A DNA stretch of 64,000 nt, taken from positions 1-64,000 of the forward strand of contig CAZIGW010000089.1 of NCBI GenBank assembly GCA_964538565.1. The letters run 5' to 3'. Of this stretch, positions 7,719 through 17,207 are shown one piece after another (the first letter of the stretch is position 1; each line of letters opens with the position of its first letter). The DNA comes from CAYVBN01 sp964538565. Its GTDB lineage: Bacteria > Pseudomonadota > Alphaproteobacteria > Rhizobiales > Xanthobacteraceae. The notes beneath the pieces were generated by a model, which made no database searches, was not told where the DNA came from, and was given only the letters and a program-made list of their open reading frames with translations. The position numbers and the translations under genes were made by a program.

Positions 7719-10205
7719 TTAGCCGTGGGTTTCCGCCGTGTCACGCGCCGCCTCGCCGGCACGCTCCATGCTCTTTGCCTCGGCCGCATGGACCGCGGCG
7801 AGGGTGCGCAGAAGGCTGCCCGGATTGACGCTGATCGAGTCGATGCCGATCTCCGCGAGGAATTGGGCGATCTCCGGATGGTTGGCAGGCGCCTCGCCGC
7901 AGATGCCGATATGGCGGCCGTTGCGCTTGGCGCCGGCGACGGCGAGCCGCAGCATCTCCAGCATGCCGGGATCGCGCTCGTCGAAGTCGAATGCGACGAT
8001 TTCGGAATCGCGGTCGACACCGAGCGTGAGCTGGGTGAGGTCGTTGGAGCCGATCGAAAAGCCGTCGAACAGTCGCGCAAAGGCGTCGATCTGGATGACG
8101 TTGTTCGGGATCTCGCACATGACGTAGATCTCGAGTCCGTCCCGACCCTGCTTGAGACCGTTTTCCGCGAGCGCCTCGATGACGCGGCGCGCCTCGTCGA
8201 TCCGGCGACAGAACGGCACCATGATCCGGACATTCTCGAGCCCCATCGCGCCGCGCACGCGGGCGAGCGCCGCGCATTCGAGCGCGAAGCCCGCCGCATA
8301 GGCCGGATGCGCATAGCGCGCGGCACCGCGGAAGCCGAGCATCGGATTGGCCTCGACCGGTTCGAAATCGCGGCCGCCGATCAGGCTCGCGTATTCGTTG
8401 GTCTTGAAATCCGACAACCGCACGATGACCGGCTTCGGGTAGAAGGCGGCCGCGATGGTGCCGACACCCTCGGCGAGGCGTTCGATGAAGAAGTCGGCCG
8501 GCCGTGCGTAGTGGCGCGTCAGCTGCTGGATCTCGGCGCGATCGCGCGCGGACGTGAGCCGGTCCGGGACCGCAAGCGCCATCGGGTGGATGCCGATGTA
8601 CTCGCTGATGATGAATTCCATCCGGGCGAGGCCGACGCCGTCGTTCGGCAGCATGGCGCTGTGGAAGGCGAGGTCCGGGTTGCCCAGATTCAGCATGATC
8701 CTGGTGCGCGGCCGCGGGATGTCGGCAATGGCGACGCGGTCGACCGTGAACGGCAGTCGGCCCGCGTAGACGCGGCCGGTGTCGCCCTGCGCGCATGAAA
8801 CGGTGACCTCAGCCCCGGTCTTGAGCGCCGCTGTCGCCTTAGCGGCGCCGACGACGGCCGGAATGCCGAGTTCGCGCGCCACGATGGCGGCGTGGCAGGT
8901 TCGTCCGCCGCTGTCGGTGACGATGGCGGCGGCGGTCTTCATCACCGGCTCCCAGTCCGGGCTCGTCACCGGCGCGACCAGAACCTCGCCCGGCCGGAAC
9001 GCGGCGAGATCGCGTGGCTTGGTGATGATGCGTGTCCGGCCCGCCGCGATCTTGTCGCCGACCGCGTGGCCGCTGAGCAGCACCGTTCCTTCGCGTTCGA
9101 GCGTGTAGGTTTCGACCGTGCCGGCCGTCTTGCGCGAGGCGACCGTCTCCGGCCGGGCCTGAACGATGAACAATTCGCCGTCCGGACCGTCCTTGGCCCA
9201 TTCGATGTCCATCGGCATGGGGTGGCCGGCCTTGCGGGAATAGTGATCCTCGATGTTGATCGCGTAGCGGGCAAGTCGAAGCACGTCCGCGTCGTCGATG
9301 CAGAAGCGTTCGCGGTCCGCCTTCGGGGTGGGGACATTACGCGTCGTCCGCCCCGAGTCCTGGGCGGGGACCATGCGCATCTGCTTGCGGCCGAGCGAGC
9401 GCGACAGGATGGCGCGGCGGCCGATACGGAACGTCGGCTTGTGAACGTAGAACTCGTCCGGATCGACCGTGCCCTGGACGACGTTCTCGCCGAACCCGTA
9501 GCTGCCGGTGATGAAGACGACGTCGCGGAATCCCGATTCGGTGTCGAGCGTGAAGATGACGCCGCTTGCCGCGAGATCGGATCGGACCATCTTCATCACG
9601 CCCACCGACAGGGAGACCTTGAAATGATCGAAGCCGTTGTCGATGCGGTACGAGATCGCGCGCGCGGTGAAAATCGAGGCGAAGCATTTGCGGCAGGCTT
9701 CGATCAGGGTCTCGGCGCCGCAGATGTTGAGGAAGCTCTCGTGCTGGCCGGCGAAGCTCGCGCTCGGCAGATCCTCGGCGGTGGCCGAACTGCGTGCCGC
9801 CACCGCGACGTTCCGGCCGTATTCGCGTTCGAGCTGGCGATAGGCGGTCGAAACCTCCTCTCGCAGCTGCGGCGTGTCGGTGGCCGCATAGACGATCGCG
9901 CGGGCCGCCGTCGCCTTCCTGGCGAGGACCTTGACCTGCTGCTTGTCGAGGCCGTCGAGCAGTCGGTGAAGCTTCGGCCAGGCGCCGGCCGCCTCCAGCG
10001 CGTCCCGATAGGCCTGCGCGGTGAGAACGAATCCGTTCGGCACTTTGACCCCGGACGTCCAAAGCGCGGAATAGAGCTCCCCGAGCGAGGCGTTCTTGCC
10101 GCCCACGCTGGGGACGTCATCCAGGCCTATGTCTCTGAACCAGCGGACGTAGCGGGCGGCCATCGGAGCATCGTCGGGTGGTGGCACGGGCGCAATCCCT
10201 TGCAT
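7719..10205 (-). CDS. ppsA: Phosphoenolpyruvate synthase
   Basis: Converts pyruvate and ATP to PEP, AMP and phosphate. It has 828 residues, close to the family length of about 790-810. The N-terminal ATP-grasp domain has VGGKNASLGEL and RSSATAEDLPSASFAGQ. The swivelling phosphohistidine domain has GGRTCHAAIVARELG with catalytic His438. The C-terminal PEP-binding barrel contains GSNDLTQLTLGVDRD and the terminal CGEAPAN cysteine. The ATG at 10205 is chosen because the open frame continues upstream to 11468 without homology, antisense to another gene. A TTGA-N6-TCAA box (10285-10298) lies about 80 bp upstream. It likely forms an operon with the PAS gene. Confidence 0.95.
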   Translation of the reverse strand: MQGIAPVPPPDDAPMAARYVRWFRDIGLDDVPSVGGKNASLGELYSALWTSGVKVPNGFVLTAQAYRDALEAAGAWPKLHRLLDGLDKQQVKVLARKATAARAIVYAATDTPQLREEVSTAYRQLEREYGRNVAVAARSSATAEDLPSASFAGQHESFLNICGAETLIEACRKCFASIFTARAISYRIDNGFDHFKVSLSVGVMKMVRSDLAASGVIFTLDTESGFRDVVFITGSYGFGENVVQGTVDPDEFYVHKPTFRIGRRAILSRSLGRKQMRMVPAQDSGRTTRNVPTPKADRERFCIDDADVLRLARYAINIEDHYSRKAGHPMPMDIEWAKDGPDGELFIVQARPETVASRKTAGTVETYTLEREGTVLLSGHAVGDKIAAGRTRIITKPRDLAAFRPGEVLVAPVTSPDWEPVMKTAAAIVTDSGGRTCHAAIVARELGIPAVVGAAKATAALKTGAEVTVSCAQGDTGRVYAGRLPFTVDRVAIADIPRPRTRIMLNLGNPDLAFHSAMLPNDGVGLARMEFIISEYIGIHPMALAVPDRLTSARDRAEIQQLTRHYARPADFFIERLAEGVGTIAAAFYPKPVIVRLSDFKTNEYASLIGGRDFEPVEANPMLGFRGAARYAHPAYAAGFALECAALARVRGAMGLENVRIMVPFCRRIDEARRVIEALAENGLKQGRDGLEIYVMCEIPNNVIQIDAFARLFDGFSIGSNDLTQLTLGVDRDSEIVAFDFDERDPGMLEMLRLAVAGAKRNGRHIGICGEAPANHPEIAQFLAEIGIDSISVNPGSLLRTLAAVHAAEAKSMERAGEAARDTAETHG

Positions 10206-10284
10206 GGTGAACGATTCCCAGCGCCGGTGCACGCCGCGCGGTCCCGCCACGGTCCGAATGTTGGCCCGGCCGTGATGCGGTGTT

Positions 10285-10298
10285 TTGACTTTGCTCAA
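10285..10298. promoter_or_regulatory. Looser FixK/FNR-type box between ppsA and the ABC membrane gene
   Basis: The sequence reads TTGAC-TTTG-CTCAA. It fits TTGA-N6-TCAA, but the inner base pair C..C breaks the full dyad. It is centred about 87 bp before ppsA and 94 bp before the divergent gene at 10386, in a 180-bp gap with an AT-rich patch. Support comes mainly from the better boxes elsewhere in the region. Confidence 0.45.
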
Positions 10299-10385
10299 GT
10301 GCCAGCGGGAAAAGTTTTGCTTTTGTAGCGCGAGGGTTAGCGGCCGTCGGAACGGCCACGGAGCACGCCCGGGGGTGAACGAAAG

Positions 10386-11522
10386 ATGCCGTTGCAGAAT
10401 GGCTCGGGCATGCCCCAGCGACGCCTCCTGTCCCGGTTTTGCCGGAGCGCGGCGTGCTTCTGGGCCGGCCGCTCGGCCTGGCTCGCCTGGTCGCTGACGG
10501 TCTCGCTGATCGTCGTCGTGCTTCTGCAACTGTGGACGCAGTACCGGTTGAACCTCTGGAACCGGGATTTCTTCGACGCGCTCGGACGCCGGGACGGAGC
10601 GGCGTTGTGGTCGCAATCCCTCCTGTTCCTGCCGTTGATGGCCTTGAGTGTCGCGCTTGCCGCCATCTCGGTGTGGGGCCGCATGACGACCCAGCGCAAG
10701 TGGCGCGAAATTCTCACCTCCCATCTTCTCTCGTACTGGCTGGACAAGGGCCGCTACTGCCGGCTCGACTACATGCGGGCCGGAACCCAGAATCCCGAAT
10801 ACCGGATCGCCGAGGATGCGCGCATCGCGACCGACCTGCCGCTCGACCTCGGCCTCGGCCTCCTGTCGTCGCTCCTGATGGCGGTCACGTTCGTGGAGGT
10901 TCTCTGGTCCGTCGGCGGCGACTTCACGGTTCCGCTGCTCGGCCGGCCGGTGACGATTCCCGGATACCTCGTGGTGAGCGTGATCCTCTACTCGATCGTG
11001 TTCACGGGCGCGATGATGCTGATCGGTCGCGCCCTCAAGGACGTCATCCAGGAGAAGAATCAGGCCGAGGCCGAACTGCGCGCGGCGGCGAACCGGCTGC
11101 GTGAATCGGGCGAGGGGGCGCCCTCGATCGACAGCGCGCCGGCGGAACGCGTCGCCGTCTGGGCGACCTTGCACGTCGCGCTCGAACGCTGGCGCGAACT
11201 GTGCTGGCAACTCGTCGGCACCACGCTGGTCTCGCAGGGAAACCTGCTGCTTGCGCCGGTCGTCGCCTGGGCGCTCTGCGCGCCGAAATATCTTGCCGGC
11301 ACGATGTCTCTCGGCGAGCTGACGCAGGCGGCCGCCGCCTTCGTCATCGTGCAGGGCGCGTTCAACTGGCTGATCGACAATTTCCAGCGGCTTGCGGACT
11401 GGATTTCTTCCGTGAACCGTGTCGCGACCCTGCTGTACGCGCTCGACGAGCTCGACGTGGCCGACCATGCCGCGGCGCCGGCCGGTGGCGGTCGTGTCAA
11501 AGAGGCTCTGCCGCTACGGTAG
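10386..11522 (+). CDS. ABC transporter membrane domain protein (ABC_membrane_2 type), no ATPase domain
   Basis: Inner-membrane protein of 378 residues with about six hydrophobic segments (around 30-50, 78-98, 155-175, 190-213, 285-305 and 315-335). It carries the SbmA/BacA/YddA-type motifs LNLWNRDFFDAL and NPEYRIAEDAR. YddA relatives carry an ATPase domain C-terminal to this region, whereas SbmA/BacA are naturally ATPase-less and about 400 residues long. Here the protein stops just after the membrane domain and its last 26 bases overlap the convergent pfkB. No Walker motifs follow in any frame. It is either a BacA-like peptide importer or a truncated exporter, with truncation slightly favoured by the YddA-like sequence. 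Confidence 0.75.
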   Translation: MPLQNGSGMPQRRLLSRFCRSAACFWAGRSAWLAWSLTVSLIVVVLLQLWTQYRLNLWNRDFFDALGRRDGAALWSQSLLFLPLMALSVALAAISVWGRMTTQRKWREILTSHLLSYWLDKGRYCRLDYMRAGTQNPEYRIAEDARIATDLPLDLGLGLLSSLLMAVTFVEVLWSVGGDFTVPLLGRPVTIPGYLVVSVILYSIVFTGAMMLIGRALKDVIQEKNQAEAELRAAANRLRESGEGAPSIDSAPAERVAVWATLHVALERWRELCWQLVGTTLVSQGNLLLAPVVAWALCAPKYLAGTMSLGELTQAAAAFVIVQGAFNWLIDNFQRLADWISSVNRVATLLYALDELDVADHAAAPAGGGRVKEALPLR

Positions 11523-12459
11523 GATAGAGACGGTCGATATCCTCGCATCGGGCCAGGCCCGTCCCGGCGCTCAGCAGCGCCGCGGAGCCGGCCGCAACGC
11601 CCAACCGAAAAGCATCGACGACGGTGCGGCCGGCTGCAAGGCCGTGCACCATGGCGCCGAGAAAACTGTCGCCGGCCCCGACGGCGCTGACCGGCGTGAC
11701 CGGAAGCGGCGGCGCCCGCCAGACACCCTCGCGTGTCGCGAGCAGCGCCCCGAGATGGCCGAGCGTCAGGGCGACGACCTCGGTGTGGCCGGATGCGATC
11801 ACCTGGCGGGCCGCCTCGGCCCAGTCCGACTCGCCACGCAGCGGCCGGCCGACGAATTCGCCGAGCTCGCGCAGGTTGGGCTTGATCAGATAGACGCCTT
11901 CCTTGAGCGCCGCCGCGAGAGCCGGCCCTGAGGTGTCGAGCGCCATCCGGGCGCCCCATGCGTCGGCGATGCGACGGATGCGCGCGTAGAAATCCTCCGG
12001 CAACCCCGGCGCCAGGCTGCCGCTGGCGACGAGCCATCGCGGGCCCGGTCCGCAGGCAGCGAGCGTTTCCAGACAGGCCTGCCATTCGCTCCCGGTGAGG
12101 TGCGGCCCCGGCAGGACGAAGCGATATTGCTGCCCGGTGTCGGTCTCCGTGACGGTGAAGTCCTCGCGCGTTTCCTCCGCGAGCTCCGACGTGCGGCTCG
12201 CGATGCCCTCTCGCGCCATCAATCGGCGCAGCACTTCTCCCGTGGCGCCTCCGGCCGGATAGACGGCGGCGACGCTGCCGCCCAGCCGGTGCACGACGCG
12301 CGCCACATTGACGCCGCCGCCGCCGGGATCGCGCAGCTGTGCCGAGCAGCGCAACTTGCGGGTCGGGACGACGCGATCGACCGAGGTCGCGACGTCGATC
12401 GCCGGATTTGCGGTGAACGTGATGATGTCAGGCGCGTGCCCGGTCGAATGGTCCGCCAT
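11497..12459 (-). CDS. pfkB: 6-phosphofructokinase II (PfkB family sugar kinase)
   Basis: Phosphorylates fructose 6-phosphate, or another phosphosugar, with ATP. It has 320 residues (E. coli PfkB 309). The N-terminus has TANPAIDVATSVDRVVPTRK and the GGGGVNVARV substrate loop. The PfkB signature 2 has GAGDSFLGAM with catalytic Asp264. It is the last gene of a leftward operon, 6 bp after glk. Beside glucokinase and two glycosidases the natural reading is glycolysis from glucose. A 1-phosphofructokinase or tagatose-6-phosphate role is possible but less likely from context. Its 3' end overlaps the convergent ABC membrane gene by 26 bp. Confidence 0.88.
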   Translation of the reverse strand: MADHSTGHAPDIITFTANPAIDVATSVDRVVPTRKLRCSAQLRDPGGGGVNVARVVHRLGGSVAAVYPAGGATGEVLRRLMAREGIASRTSELAEETREDFTVTETDTGQQYRFVLPGPHLTGSEWQACLETLAACGPGPRWLVASGSLAPGLPEDFYARIRRIADAWGARMALDTSGPALAAALKEGVYLIKPNLRELGEFVGRPLRGESDWAEAARQVIASGHTEVVALTLGHLGALLATREGVWRAPPLPVTPVSAVGAGDSFLGAMVHGLAAGRTVVDAFRLGVAAGSAALLSAGTGLARCEDIDRLYPTVAAEPL

Positions 12460-12465
12460 GAGCCG

Positions 12466-13500
12466 TCAGTCTCGGGCCGTCCGGGGAGCCGTGGGCGCGC
12501 CCGCGAACGCGCGTTCGGCAAGGCAACGCAGGCCGAGGAATGCGGGATCCGGATGCAGGATCACCGATGTCGGGATGGCGTCGACGTAGGGCTGAAATCG
12601 TCCCTTGGCGGCGAAGCGCGCGCGAAATTCGGAGCGCTCCAGATGCGCCACGATCTGCGGCACGATTCCGCCGGCGAGATAGACGCCGCCGCGGGCGCGG
12701 AACACGAGGGCGAGATCACCCGCCACCGTGCCGAGGAAGGCGCAAAACGCGTCGAGCGCCGCCCGGCTGGTCGGGCACGTGCCGTCGAGCGCCGCTGCGG
12801 TGATTCCCGACGCGCGGCGGACCGGCGCTTCCTGCCCCAGCGAAGCGATCGCTTCGTAGAGGTTTTCGAGCCCGGGGCCGGACAGGGCCCGTTCGGCCGA
12901 TACGTGCCCGAACTTTTGCCGCAAGCACGCGATGATCGCATCCTCGCGCGGCGAGGAGCCCGGCAGGTCGGCGTGCCCGCCCTCGGTCGGGACGACGATG
13001 TGATTGCCGCCGTAAGGAACGAGCGCGGCGATCCCGAGACCGGTTCCCGGGCCGAGCACCACCATCGGGGCATCCGCCAAGGCTGTCCCGCCGCCGATCT
13101 GGCGCACGTCCGCTGCGGTCAGTTTCGGCAGCGACCAGGCGGTCGCCTCGAAATCGTTGAGAAGCCGAACCTCTGCGAAGCCGAACCGGGCGGCGAGCGT
13201 CGTCGCGTCGACGTGCCAACGGCTGTTGGTGATCTCGCAACGCCCGCCCTCGACCGGGCCGGCTACGCCGAACACCGCCGCATCCACCGGAAGACGGTTC
13301 GATTGCGTGGCAAGAAAAGCGGCAGTCACGGAATCAAGATCGCGGTGGGCCGCGACGGCGAAATGCTCGATGGGCCCGAGTGTGTCTCCGTCCAGTAGCG
13401 CGAACCGCGCATTCGTGCCGCCGATATCGCCGAGTAGGACGCGGCGGCGGGCAACCGGACCGGGCGCTGCGGGACGGGGCTTGGATGGGCGTGCGGTCAT
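12466..13500 (-). CDS. glk: Glucokinase
   Basis: ATP-dependent phosphorylation of glucose to glucose 6-phosphate. It has 344 residues. The phosphate-binding motif LLGDIGGTNARFAL is at about 22-35. LLNDFEATAWSLP carries the catalytic Asp, and GPGTGLGIA and TEGGHADLP are typical of the bacterial Glk family rather than ROK kinases. The ATG at 13500 shares an ATGA overlap with the bgl stop, which shows translational coupling. The longer open frame to 13623 is rejected because it runs into bgl. The 20 residues before the kinase motif are Pro/Arg-rich and non-conserved. Confidence 0.93.
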   Translation of the reverse strand: MTARPSKPRPAAPGPVARRRVLLGDIGGTNARFALLDGDTLGPIEHFAVAAHRDLDSVTAAFLATQSNRLPVDAAVFGVAGPVEGGRCEITNSRWHVDATTLAARFGFAEVRLLNDFEATAWSLPKLTAADVRQIGGGTALADAPMVVLGPGTGLGIAALVPYGGNHIVVPTEGGHADLPGSSPREDAIIACLRQKFGHVSAERALSGPGLENLYEAIASLGQEAPVRRASGITAAALDGTCPTSRAALDAFCAFLGTVAGDLALVFRARGGVYLAGGIVPQIVAHLERSEFRARFAAKGRFQPYVDAIPTSVILHPDPAFLGLRCLAERAFAGAPTAPRTARD

Positions 13501-14825
13501 TGCGGCGACGGACCCTGCTTGATCACGTCGGCGTACCAATGGAAAGACGCCTTCGGGGTGCGGCGTTGCGTCGGATAGTCGACATACACCAGACCAAACC
13601 GTGGACCATAGCCGGCATTCCATTCGAAATTGTCGAGCAACGACCAGACAAAATACCCGCGCACGTCGGCCCCCGCCAGGATCGCTTCGCGCATCGCGCC
13701 GATATAGGACCTGAGGTAATCGATGCGCTGCCCATCGACGATCTCGCCGGCCTCGTTCGGCTTGTCCGAGGCCCCCATGCCGTTCTCCAGCACGTAGATG
13801 GGCAGGCCGTAGCGCCGGTCGAGCGCCAGCAGCGTGTCGCGGAACGCCTCCGGCTGGATCGGCCAGCCGACGCCGGTCCGCGCCAGGTTCGCGGGCGGAT
13901 CACTCGTCGAAAATCCCATCGCCGAGGAGGGGTCCCACTTCGCGTAGATCGGCGAGTAATGATTGAGCCCGAACCAGTCGACCGGCCGGCAGATGCGCGC
14001 GAGGTCGCCGGGCCGCACGTAGGGCGCGATCGCATCCGCCAGCAGGGTCGGGTAGGCGGCGCGGAGCTGCGGCTCGGGCATGGCGCCGTTCCAGTAGGCA
14101 TCGATCAGGTCGGCCGCGCCCTGGTCGGCGGGTGTCGCCGCAAGGCACGGCTGACGATTGTGAACCGCGCCGATCGACGCGCCCGGCACCAGGTCGCGCA
14201 CGACATCCACGGCGGCGCCATGCGCAAGGTTGACGTGGTGGATCGCCGGCAGGAGGGCGGATTGGTCGGCGATCCCCGGCGCGTGCCAGCCGAAACCGTA
14301 GCCGAACAGGGTGAACAGGCTCGGTTCGTTGAAGGTCGCGAAGCGTCTCACCCGGTCGCCGTAGCGGCGCGCGACGAGCGCCGCGTAATCGGCGAACCAG
14401 CCGGCGCAGTCGCGACTGATCCAGCCGCCGCGGTCCTCGAGCGCCTGCGGCAGGTCCCAGTGGTAGAGGCAGAGCCACGGCTCGATCCCGGCCGCCAGCA
14501 AGGCGTCGATGAGGCGATCATAGAACGCGAGGCCTGCTTCGTTCGCAGCGCCGCGACCGGCGGGGAGCACGCGTGGCCAGGCGACGGAAAACCGGTAGGC
14601 CGAGATCCCGAGACCGCGCATCAACGCGATGTCGTCGGGGTAACGATGGTAGTGGTCGCAGGCGACGTCGCCGGTGTCGCCGTTCGCAACCCGGCCCGCC
14701 TGCCGGCTGAAGGTGTCCCAGATGCTGGCGCCCCGCCCGTCCTCGCGCGTCGCACCCTCGATCTGGTAGCTCGACGTCGAGACTCCCCAGAGGAAGTCCC
14801 CGGTGGCGTTCGATCTCTCGGTCAT
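13497..14825 (-). CDS. Beta-glucosidase, glycoside hydrolase family 1
   Basis: Retaining GH1 enzyme, 442 residues, expected to release glucose from beta-glucosides. The N-terminal signature FLWGVSTSSYQIEG is clear. The acid/base Glu167 lies in TFNEP and the nucleophile Glu347 in LENG. The conserved WFGLNHY loop is present. No signal peptide is visible, so it acts on imported or intracellular substrate. It overlaps glk by four bases (ATGA) and follows the GH4 gene by 42 bp. Aryl-glucosidase or galactosidase activity cannot be excluded. Confidence 0.93.
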   Translation of the reverse strand: MTERSNATGDFLWGVSTSSYQIEGATREDGRGASIWDTFSRQAGRVANGDTGDVACDHYHRYPDDIALMRGLGISAYRFSVAWPRVLPAGRGAANEAGLAFYDRLIDALLAAGIEPWLCLYHWDLPQALEDRGGWISRDCAGWFADYAALVARRYGDRVRRFATFNEPSLFTLFGYGFGWHAPGIADQSALLPAIHHVNLAHGAAVDVVRDLVPGASIGAVHNRQPCLAATPADQGAADLIDAYWNGAMPEPQLRAAYPTLLADAIAPYVRPGDLARICRPVDWFGLNHYSPIYAKWDPSSAMGFSTSDPPANLARTGVGWPIQPEAFRDTLLALDRRYGLPIYVLENGMGASDKPNEAGEIVDGQRIDYLRSYIGAMREAILAGADVRGYFVWSLLDNFEWNAGYGPRFGLVYVDYPTQRRTPKASFHWYADVIKQGPSPQ

Positions 14826-14867
14826 CCCGGGACCCCGTCGTTGGCAGCTGCGGTCGGCGAGCGCAAA

Positions 14868-16149
14868 TCAGATGCAACGCCTGATGTACGGACGATTGAT
14901 TTCCCACAACTCGTCAAGAAGTTTCGCGGCAGCGGTGGTGGAATTCACCACCGGATCGATCAGCAAGGCCTGAAGCGCCAATTCCTTCGAGGCGTGCACG
15001 GCCGCCTCGACCGCCAATTGTTGTACGCCAGCCTGCACCGATAGCAACTTGGCGATCGGGTCGGGCAGGGGCCCCGAGCGAGACCGGATGCACGCCGGCG
15101 GCGTCGGCCAGCACCGGAACCTCGACCGCGAGGTCGTCCGGAAGGTTGGGGATTGCGCCCTGGTTGTAGACGACGCCGGATTCGACGAAAGTCTTTTTGT
15201 TGTGCAGCACGCCGGTGATGACCGTGACGGCGCGCTCGCCGGAGGGCCGCAGCCAGTCGCCCGGAGGGGGCCTTGTCCCGGCAACGACGTCGTCGAGCAC
15301 TTTTGCGAATTTCACCCGGTTGCGTTCGTCGTCGGCGAAATCGTAACCCTCCTCGCCGGCCTCCCAGCCGTACGGAACGTACTCCCCCATGTGGTCGTCG
15401 CTGCACGTCACCCAGTCGCCGAAGGCGCGAAACAGGCGGCGGCTGAGCGGCGCGAACGTCGGATCGTGGTCGCGCTCCTTGAGCTTCAGCAGGGGATAGA
15501 GATCCTTGCCGGTGTTGCGGTCGCGGATGTGCAGCAGCCATTGGAAATGGTTGAGGCCGGCGCCCCAGACGTCTACCTGATCCGAGGGCAGATCCATGAT
15601 GTGCGCGACGTAGTCGCGGCCGCCGAAGATCCCCTCGCACAGGCCGACCGCCCGAACCCGGCTGTACTTGCCAAGCGCCAGGATGATGCGGCTCTCCGGG
15701 TTCGAAAGGTTGATCAGCAGCGCCTTGGGACACAGGCTTTCGATGTCGCGCGCGAAATCGAAGATCATCGGCAGCGTGCGCAAGGTGAAGAACAGGCCGC
15801 CGGGCCCGCCGTTCTCGCCCAGCGTCTGGCGGATCCCGTACTTTTTCGGAATCTCGAAATCGAGCTTCCAGTAGCGATTGCGATCGATGGCCGTCGCATT
15901 GATGACGAAGCCCGCGCCGTCGAGCGCATCGCGCCGGTCTGTCGTCTGCTCGATCGTCATCCCGGCTCCCTTCATCTCGTTCAGGAGTCCCGCCAGCCGC
16001 GCCATTGCGGCGAGCTTCTCGCTGTCGGTATCGACGAGCGTGAGCGTGCTGCCGGCCAGTTCGCCCGAGCAGAAGGCGTCGCGGAACAAGCTGAGCCCGA
16101 ACGACATGCTGCCGGCACCGATGAAGGCGATCTTCGTCGTGTTCGTCAT
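14868..16149 (-). pseudogene. GH4 alpha-glucosidase/galactosidase with a single-base frameshift
   Basis: NAD- and metal-dependent glycosidase of family 4. The first frame (16149 to about 15076) has the dinucleotide motif FIGAGSM, LINLSNPESR, and the metal ligands Cys171 (GLCEG) and His201 (GLNHFQW). The family C-terminus continues in another frame from about 15075 to 14868, starting PLPDPIAKLL and including ALLIDPVVNS. Dropping one base from the GGGGCCCC tract at 15068-15075 rejoins both parts into about 426 residues, normal for GH4. As written, the first frame instead runs into unrelated sequence and stops at 14914. Either a real inactivating slip or a homopolymer error. It lies between the usp and bgl genes in one operon. 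Confidence 0.85.
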
Positions 16150-16186
16150 GGCAGCTCCAAAGCTTCCGCAGGACGTCGCGTCGGTC

Positions 16187-17026
16187 TCAGTGCGCGAACA
16201 GGCAACACATCGGGGCTGACGCCAACAGGCTGCGGGTCACGCCACCGAACATCCACTCGCCGAGCCGGCTGTGGCCATAGGCGCCGGCGACGACGAGGTC
16301 GGCGCCCTCGTCGATCGCGAGCCGGATCAGTTCGCCGGCGACGGATGTGCGCGGATGGACGAAGATCCTGGCGCCGACCACGACGTGATGCCGGAGCAGG
16401 TAGGCGGCGACGTCCTCGACGTGCTTTCGCGCCTCGAGTTCGTCGCCGCGGCCGCAGGCCTCGACGACAAGGATCTCCTTGGCGCGTTGCAGAAGTGGGA
16501 GCGCGTCGCGGACGGCGCGACGGGATTCGCGGGTGTCCTTCCAGGCCACCACCACGCGTTCGGCACGCAACGTGCCGATGTCGGGCGGCACGGTCAGGAC
16601 CGGCCGCCCCGCTTTGAGCAGCAGGCGGCCCGGATCGAGCGATTCGTAGATGTCGTCCGAGGTGCGGTCGCGGCCGATGACAAGGAGATCGGCGATGCGC
16701 GCCTGGCGGGCGACGAAATCGGTCGGCGCCTCGAGCGAGGCGCGCCATTCGACCGGCCGGTTGCGGCTTCCAGCGGACGAACGAAACACACGCTCGCATT
16801 CGGCGAGGCGGCCGGAGACCTCCTGCAGCTCGACCTTCACGAGATCGCTTTCGACCATCGAGCCGCCCACCATGTCTCCGCTTTCGACGACCGGCGGCGG
16901 CGGCGCAATGGCGGCGACTCCGATCAACGTCCCGTCGAAGCGGTCGACCAGATCGACGGCGAGGTCGACGCGCGCCGCCGCTCCGGGCCCGGCATCGACG
17001 TGAACCATGAAGTTGGCGAAAGTCAT
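16187..17026 (-). CDS. Universal stress protein (UspA family, tandem-type)
   Basis: Cytoplasmic stress protein of 279 residues, the double-length class. The N-terminal half is degenerate. The C-terminal half has the ERVVVAWKDTRESRRAV strand and the ATP-binding GAYGHSRLGEWMFGG motif near the C-terminus. The ATG at 17026 (MTFANFMVHVD) is preferred over 17059, which adds an unrelated leader. It is the first gene of the leftward operon usp-GH4-bgl-glk-pfkB, with 37 bp to GH4. Two consensus FixK/FNR boxes lie 79 and 182 bp upstream, in line with usp genes being common members of low-oxygen regulons. Confidence 0.88.
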   Translation of the reverse strand: MTFANFMVHVDAGPGAAARVDLAVDLVDRFDGTLIGVAAIAPPPPVVESGDMVGGSMVESDLVKVELQEVSGRLAECERVFRSSAGSRNRPVEWRASLEAPTDFVARQARIADLLVIGRDRTSDDIYESLDPGRLLLKAGRPVLTVPPDIGTLRAERVVVAWKDTRESRRAVRDALPLLQRAKEILVVEACGRGDELEARKHVEDVAAYLLRHHVVVGARIFVHPRTSVAGELIRLAIDEGADLVVAGAYGHSRLGEWMFGGVTRSLLASAPMCCLFAH

Positions 17027-17104
17027 GAGATGTTCCGGCTTCCCCGCGTGCGCGAGCAATACCCGTTCGGTGCCGAAACATAGCCGCGGGCCGCGAGGTT
17101 GGTA

Positions 17105-17118
17105 TTGATCCCCATCAA
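17105..17118. promoter_or_regulatory. FixK/FNR-type box upstream of the usp operon
   Basis: The sequence reads TTGAT-CCCC-ATCAA, a perfect dyad and the strongest form of the FNR/FixK site. It is centred 85 bp before the usp ATG at 17026, so it best serves the leftward operon usp-GH4-bgl-glk-pfkB. A second perfect box lies 90 bp to the right. Confidence 0.75.
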
Positions 17119-17207
17119 GTTCTCGGCGGGGCGGACGCCGCCATCACCCAGATAATCGCGTCGCATCGACGCCGGGTGCCTGACGGCGACGGACGCTGTC
17201 GGAACAC

